Assembly: GCA_945952425.1 (NCBI GenBank)
Contig: CAMFIX010000111.1
Span: 1 to 8,574, forward strand
Source: an uncultured Pseudorhodobacter sp.
GTDB lineage: Bacteria > Pseudomonadota > Alphaproteobacteria > Rhodobacterales > Rhodobacteraceae
Direction: 5' to 3'
Length of the DNA: 8,574 nt
The translations under genes were made by a program, and so were the position numbers. Below are positions 5,694-8,574 of this stretch, piece after piece. Position 1 is the stretch's first letter. Each line of letters opens with the position of its first letter. The notes beneath the pieces are model-generated. The model worked only from the letters and a program-made list of their open reading frames with translations. It was not told the DNA's origin and did not search any database.

Positions 5694-6718
5694 TGAAGGT
5701 TCTGGCGAAGACGAAGGCAGAGGTCGGTCTTTGGGCCGAAGAGCGGGCGGTCCCCGAGATCGGGCCGGAGGATGTGCTGATCCGGGTGAAGAAGACCGGC
5801 ATTTGCGGCACGGATATCCACATCTGGAACTGGGACGACTGGGCGGCGCGCACCGTTCCGGTGGGCCTGGTGACGGGCCATGAATTCGCCGGAGAGATCG
5901 TGGCCAAGGGCGCCCTGGTCGAGGGGCTGGAGATCGGCCAGCGTTGCAGCGGCGAGGGGCATCTGATCGGCAAGCTCTCGCGTCAAAGCCGGGCGGGGCG
6001 GTTCCACCTCGACCCTGCGACGCGGGGGATCGGGGTGAACGAGCCCGGCGCCTTCGCCGAATACCTGCGCCTGCCCGCCTTCAACGTGGTGCCCTTGCCC
6101 GACAGCATCGACGACGACGTGGGCGCGATCCTCGACCCCCTGGGCAATGCGGTCCATACCGCGCTGAGCTTCGACCTGGTGGGCGAGGATGTGCTGATTA
6201 CGGGCGCCGGCCCGATCGGCATCATGGCCGCCGCCGTGGCGCGCCATGTCGGCGCGCGCCATGTGGTCATCACCGATGTGAACCCGGCGCGGCTGGAGCT
6301 GGCGGCAGAGGTCGCCGATGTGACGCCCGTGAATGTGGCGCGGGAAGACCTCGGCGATGTGAAATCCCGGCTGAAGATGGCCCAGGGCTTCGATGTCGGC
6401 ATGGAGATGAGCGGCAACCAGCAGGCGCTGGACCAGATGGTGGAGAACCTGGTGATGGGCGGGCGCATCGCCATGCTGGGGATTCCGCCGGGGAAATCTC
6501 CGGTCGACTGGAGCCGCATCGTCTTCAAGGCGATCACGATCAAGGGCGTCTATGGTCGCGAGATCTTCGAGACCTGGTACAAGATGATCGCGATGCTGGA
6601 AAACGGGCTGGATGTGCGCAAGGTCATCACCCACCGCTACAAGGCCGCCGATTTCGCGACGGGCTTCGAGGTGATGCGCTCAGGGCGCTCCGGCAAGGTG
6701 GTGCTTGACTGGAGCTGA
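5693..6718 (+). CDS. tdh: L-threonine 3-dehydrogenase
   Basis: Tdh is a zinc-dependent medium-chain dehydrogenase that oxidises L-threonine with NAD+ to 2-amino-3-ketobutyrate, the substrate of Kbl. It has exactly 341 residues, as in E. coli, so numbering can be compared directly. Catalytic-zinc residues are present: C38 (in GICGTDIH), H63 and E64 (GHE). The catalytic-domain loop HTALSFDLVGEDVLI (155-169), the NAD-binding GAGPIG (171-176) and the acidic D195 at the end of the second strand are intact, as is KGVYGREIFETWYKM (284-298). The structural-zinc lobe is altered: C93, C96, C99 and C107 of E. coli are G93, S96, S99 and D107 here. The start ATG overlaps the kbl stop (TGATG), with a purine-rich ribosome site inside the end of kbl (5678-5685). 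The C-terminal SGKVVLDWS is normal. Family and role are firm, and the missing structural zinc is directly visible. Confidence 0.96.
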   Translation: MKVLAKTKAEVGLWAEERAVPEIGPEDVLIRVKKTGICGTDIHIWNWDDWAARTVPVGLVTGHEFAGEIVAKGALVEGLEIGQRCSGEGHLIGKLSRQSRAGRFHLDPATRGIGVNEPGAFAEYLRLPAFNVVPLPDSIDDDVGAILDPLGNAVHTALSFDLVGEDVLITGAGPIGIMAAAVARHVGARHVVITDVNPARLELAAEVADVTPVNVAREDLGDVKSRLKMAQGFDVGMEMSGNQQALDQMVENLVMGGRIAMLGIPPGKSPVDWSRIVFKAITIKGVYGREIFETWYKMIAMLENGLDVRKVITHRYKAADFATGFEVMRSGRSGKVVLDWS

Positions 6719-6747
6719 GCCGCTTCGGCACGCGGGGACCGAAAGGA

Positions 6748-6768
6748 GCGCGTTCCGCGCAAGATTTT
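6748..6768 (+). terminator. Candidate terminator of kbl-tdh
   Basis: GCGCG (6748-6752) and CGCGC (6756-6760) form a GC-only 5-bp stem with loop TTC, followed four bases later by TTTT (6765-6768). It lies 30 bases after the tdh stop. The stem is short and the T tract is set off from it, so confidence is modest. The larger inverted repeat downstream may contribute. Confidence 0.35.
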
Positions 6769-6814
6769 CTCTCGCCTCTGGCGCGGCACGCCAACCGGCT
6801 CGGCCGCGCGCCGC

Positions 6815-6887
6815 GGGGATATTTGTGCAAGTATGAAAAGGGCAGGGGCGCGACCTTTGCCCTTTTCATACTTGCCCAAATACTCCC
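6815..6887. repeat. Large imperfect inverted repeat between tdh and serS (copies A and B)
   Basis: Two 30-base arms, 6815-6844 and 6858-6887, are inverted copies with 27 of 30 positions matching and an 18-bp perfect core (6827-6844 with 6858-6875), around a 13-base loop. The shared unit reads TATTTG, one variable base, then GCAAGTATGAAAAGGGCA. It lies between convergent genes, where it could act as a bidirectional transcription barrier or RNA stabiliser. My recollection is that similar GATATTTG-type units are scattered through intergenic regions of Rhodobacteraceae, but I could not check this. Confidence 0.85.
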
Positions 6888-6910
6888 TTGCGCCCCTGAC
6901 CCCGCGCCCT

Positions 6911-6940
6911 GGCTTTCAATTTGGCCCAAATACTCACGGG
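6911..6940 (-). repeat. Third copy (C) of the same intergenic repeat
   Basis: Read on the minus strand this stretch contains GAGTATTTGGGC (6924-6935), identical to the same 12 bases of copy B (6874-6885). A CAAATTGAAAG segment follows that resembles the AAGTATGAAAAG of copies A and B. Copies B and C have the same orientation, that of serS transcription; copy A has the orientation of tdh. Confidence 0.65.
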
Positions 6941-6944
6941 GATT

Positions 6945-6970
6945 TTCAAGGGGGCCGTGGCTCCCTTGAA
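6945..6970 (-). repeat. Hairpin downstream of serS
   Basis: Arms 6945-6956 and 6959-6970 form a 12-bp stem with one G-T wobble position and a very small loop. It is followed on the minus strand by AAAATCCCCG instead of a T run, so it is an RNA-stabilising or termination-assisting hairpin at best. A second imperfect hairpin, CCGGG/CCCGG with an inner GGC/GCC, occupies 6981-7002, directly after the serS stop. Confidence 0.5.
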
Positions 6971-7008
6971 GCAGGGGGTTCCGGGGGGCGGCAGCCACCC
7001 GGCTTCCT

Positions 7009-8298
7009 TCAGACCAGCGCGCCCTCCGCCGAAATCCGGGTCTTGCCGCCCAGATAGGGGTGCAGCACCTCCGGCAGATCGACCGAGCCGTCTTCCTGCT
7101 GGCCGTTCTCCAGCACCGCGATCAGGCAGCGGCCCACGGCCAGGCCCGATCCGTTCAGCGTGGCGACGAAGTCGGGCTTGCCACCCGCCGGGCGGTAGCG
7201 CGCGTTCATGCGGCGGGCCTGGAACTGGCCGCAGGTGGACACGGACGAGATCTCGCGGAACTTGTTCTGCCCCGGCAGCCAGGCCTCCAGGTCATAGGTC
7301 CGCTGCGCGCCAAAGCCCATGTCGCCGGTGCACAGCACGATGGTGCGATAGGGGATGCCGAGTTTCTCCAGGATCGCCTCGGCGCATTTCCGCATCCGCT
7401 CCTGCTCGTCCAGCGCGGTTTCGGGGGCGCAGATTGTCACCATCTCGACCTTTTCGAACTGGTGCTGGCGCAGCATCCCCGTCGTGTCCTTGCCCGAAGA
7501 GCCCGCTTCCGACCGGAAGCACTGGGTGTGCGCGGTCATGCGGATCGGGAGCGCGGCCTCGTCCAGCACCTCGCCCGCCACGGTATTGGTCAGCGTGACT
7601 TCCGAGGTCGGGATCAGCCACCAGCCGTTGGTCGTCTGATAGCTGTCCTCGGCGAATTTCGGCAGCTGGTTGGTGCCATACATCGCCTCTTCCTTGACCA
7701 GGACCGGGGTCCAGGTCTCGGTCAGGCCATGCTCTTCGACATGGGTGTCCAGCATGAACTGCGCCAGCGCCCGGTGGACGCGGATCACGGCGCCCTTCAG
7801 CACCACGAAGCGGCTGCCCGAGAGCTTGGCGGCGGTCTCGAAATCCATCCCCGGCTTGACGCCCGCGATGTCGAAATGCTCCTTCGGGGGGAAGGAGAAG
7901 TTGCGGGGGCTGCCCCAGCGGTGCAACTCGACATTGGCCTCTTCGTCGGCGCCATCGGGCACCACGTCCAAAGGCGTGTTCGGGATGCCCATCAGCATGT
8001 CGCGCAAGGCGACGTCTTGGGCTTCGGCCTCGGCGGTCAGCCGGGCAATCTCGGCCTTCTTCTCGGCCACCAGCGCGCGCAGGCGCTCGAACTCGGCGTC
8101 GTCGCCGCGGGCCTTGGCCGCGCCGACCTCCTTGGAGGCCTTGTTCTGCTCGGCAGTCGCCGTCTCGGCGGCGAGGATTTTCGCCCGGCGGTCGGCATCC
8201 AGCGCCAGCACCTGCGACGACAGCCCCGACAATCCCCGACGCGACAGCGCCGCATCGAAAGCGGCGGGGTTTTCACGGATGGCGCGGATGTCGTGCAT
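7009..8298 (-). CDS. serS: Seryl-tRNA synthetase
   Basis: SerRS is a cytoplasmic class II aminoacyl-tRNA synthetase that charges tRNA-Ser (and tRNA-Sec where present). The 429 residues match the bacterial norm. Residues 1-105 form the tRNA-binding arm, a long antiparallel coiled coil rich in Ala, Glu, Lys and Arg. The catalytic domain follows with TSEVTLTN (231-238), motif 2 (TQCFRSEAGSSGKDTTGMLR, 258-277, ending in the usual RQHQFEKVEM) and FGAQRTYDLEAWLPGQN (329-345). REISSVSTCGQFQARR (348-363) precedes motif 3, LNGSGLAVGRCLIAVLEN (381-398), with the ATP-binding arginine R390. Motif 3 often has Thr where this protein has C391, a mild variation. The ATG is preceded by AGAGG at 6 bases. The gene is convergent with tdh and divergent from the methyltransferase gene. 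Confidence 0.97.
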   Translation of the reverse strand: MHDIRAIRENPAAFDAALSRRGLSGLSSQVLALDADRRAKILAAETATAEQNKASKEVGAAKARGDDAEFERLRALVAEKKAEIARLTAEAEAQDVALRDMLMGIPNTPLDVVPDGADEEANVELHRWGSPRNFSFPPKEHFDIAGVKPGMDFETAAKLSGSRFVVLKGAVIRVHRALAQFMLDTHVEEHGLTETWTPVLVKEEAMYGTNQLPKFAEDSYQTTNGWWLIPTSEVTLTNTVAGEVLDEAALPIRMTAHTQCFRSEAGSSGKDTTGMLRQHQFEKVEMVTICAPETALDEQERMRKCAEAILEKLGIPYRTIVLCTGDMGFGAQRTYDLEAWLPGQNKFREISSVSTCGQFQARRMNARYRPAGGKPDFVATLNGSGLAVGRCLIAVLENGQQEDGSVDLPEVLHPYLGGKTRISAEGALV

Positions 8299-8317
8299 GG
8301 CAAACCTCTTGCAATAG

Positions 8318-8352
8318 GCCCGATCGGGCGCGCCTCTTATGCCCGATCGCGG
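8318..8352. repeat. GCCCGATCG palindrome and partial second copy in the serS divergent gap
   Basis: GCCCGATCGGGC (8318-8329) is a perfect 12-base palindrome, and GCCCGATCG recurs at 8341-8349, 23 bases away. The pair lies 20-50 bases upstream of the serS start. It may be an operator or a chance event in GC-rich DNA. Note that GATCGGGCGC also occurs in the XRE-cupin promoter repeat (3792-3801). Confidence 0.4.
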
Positions 8353-8367
8353 GGCGAAGGGAAAGTC

Positions 8368-8397
8368 TTGCCAGCGGGGGGCCTCGGGGCGGATACT
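8368..8397 (+). promoter_or_regulatory. Candidate promoter of the methyltransferase gene
   Basis: TTGCCA (8368-8373, 5 of 6 to consensus) and GATACT (8392-8397, 4 of 6) are separated by 18 bases. The predicted start near 8404 gives a leader of under 20 bases that includes the ribosome site. It is a reasonable match, inferred from sequence only. Confidence 0.4.
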
Positions 8398-8421
8398 GGC
8401 GCCAACAGGGGGAGACCTGCC

Positions 8422-8574
8422 ATGTCCGAAGGAGACACCGCCTTCAAGGGCGCCATTCCGGAGATTTACGAGCGCCTGATGGTGCCGATGATGTTCGCCC
8501 CTTTCGCCGCCGATCTCGCGGCCCGGGTCGCGCCCCTGCGCCCCGGGGCGGTCCTCGAGACGGCGGCGGGCAGC
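8422..8574 (+). CDS. Class I SAM-dependent methyltransferase, N-terminal fragment
   Basis: The first 51 codons of a gene that runs off the window edge. After a short leader comes an IYERLMVPMMFAPFAADLAARVAPLRPGAVLE segment, split here as IYERLMVPMMFAPFAADL (15-32) and AARVAPLRPGAVLETAAGS (33-51). The final VLETAAGS is the start of motif I, the glycine-rich SAM-binding loop (usually VLE.AAGTG) of class I methyltransferases. The Y.R.MVP..F.P.A.DLA pattern is typical of methyltransferase-domain proteins of the type 11/25 group. The substrate cannot be predicted. The ATG has GGAGA (8411-8415) six bases upstream and no competing start. The gene is divergent from serS. Confidence 0.75.
   Translation, partial: MSEGDTAFKGAIPEIYERLMVPMMFAPFAADLAARVAPLRPGAVLETAAGS

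Noticed and set aside
5471..6634. A 387-codon minus-strand open frame opposite kbl and tdh
   Set aside because: The kbl and tdh frames have full family motifs. The antisense translation is His/Asp/Arg-rich with no known motif and lacks a plausible ribosome site.
6719..6729. GCCG-CTT-CGGC right after the tdh stop as a terminator
   Set aside because: The stem is only 4 bp and no T run follows.

Overview
The window comes from a GC-rich alphaproteobacterial chromosome, most likely family Rhodobacteraceae (Rhodobacter/Paracoccus-like). The basis is the resemblance of the encoded FabI, PdxH, SelO, Tdh and SerS proteins to that group as I know it, uniform high GC, and gene neighbourhoods (fabI/pdxH divergent, regulator-kbl-tdh) that I associate with it. 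No database search was possible. The content is core metabolism and translation. I see no phage, transposon, CRISPR, defence or secretion genes, and no compositional break that would suggest recent transfer.

Layout. Positions 1-260 (-) hold the N-terminal part of fabI, divergent from pdxH (345-959, +). A tandem cold-shock-domain protein (1119-1652, +) is followed after one base by an exported DUF192 protein (1654-2130, +, GTG start). A tRNA-Pro(UGG) gene with encoded CCA lies at 2209-2285. selO, a pseudokinase-fold protein AMPylator, follows (2341-3711, +). Next is an XRE-cupin regulator (3803-4360, +), which may be read from a nearly leaderless transcript. A 19-bp perfect palindrome (4363-4403) separates it from the kbl-tdh operon (4503-6718, +), whose genes overlap by one base and convert L-threonine to glycine and acetyl-CoA. 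A 290-bp convergent gap (6719-7008) rich in inverted repeats separates tdh from serS (7009-8298, -). The start of a class I SAM-dependent methyltransferase (8422 to the edge, +) is divergent from serS.

How the genes work together. kbl and tdh form one threonine-degradation pathway, and the adjacent XRE-cupin gene is the natural candidate for its regulator. This is inferred from position and from a family known to sense small ligands. The cold-shock and DUF192 genes look translationally coupled. The remaining genes are independent housekeeping units.

Most worth a second look are: the threonine dehydrogenase that has replaced all four structural-zinc cysteines; the perfect 19+3+19 palindrome before kbl; the three oriented copies of a short repeat between tdh and serS; the overlapping direct repeats at the regulator's promoter; and the changed cysteine position in SelO. 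I found no convincing evidence of a wholly new multi-gene system.
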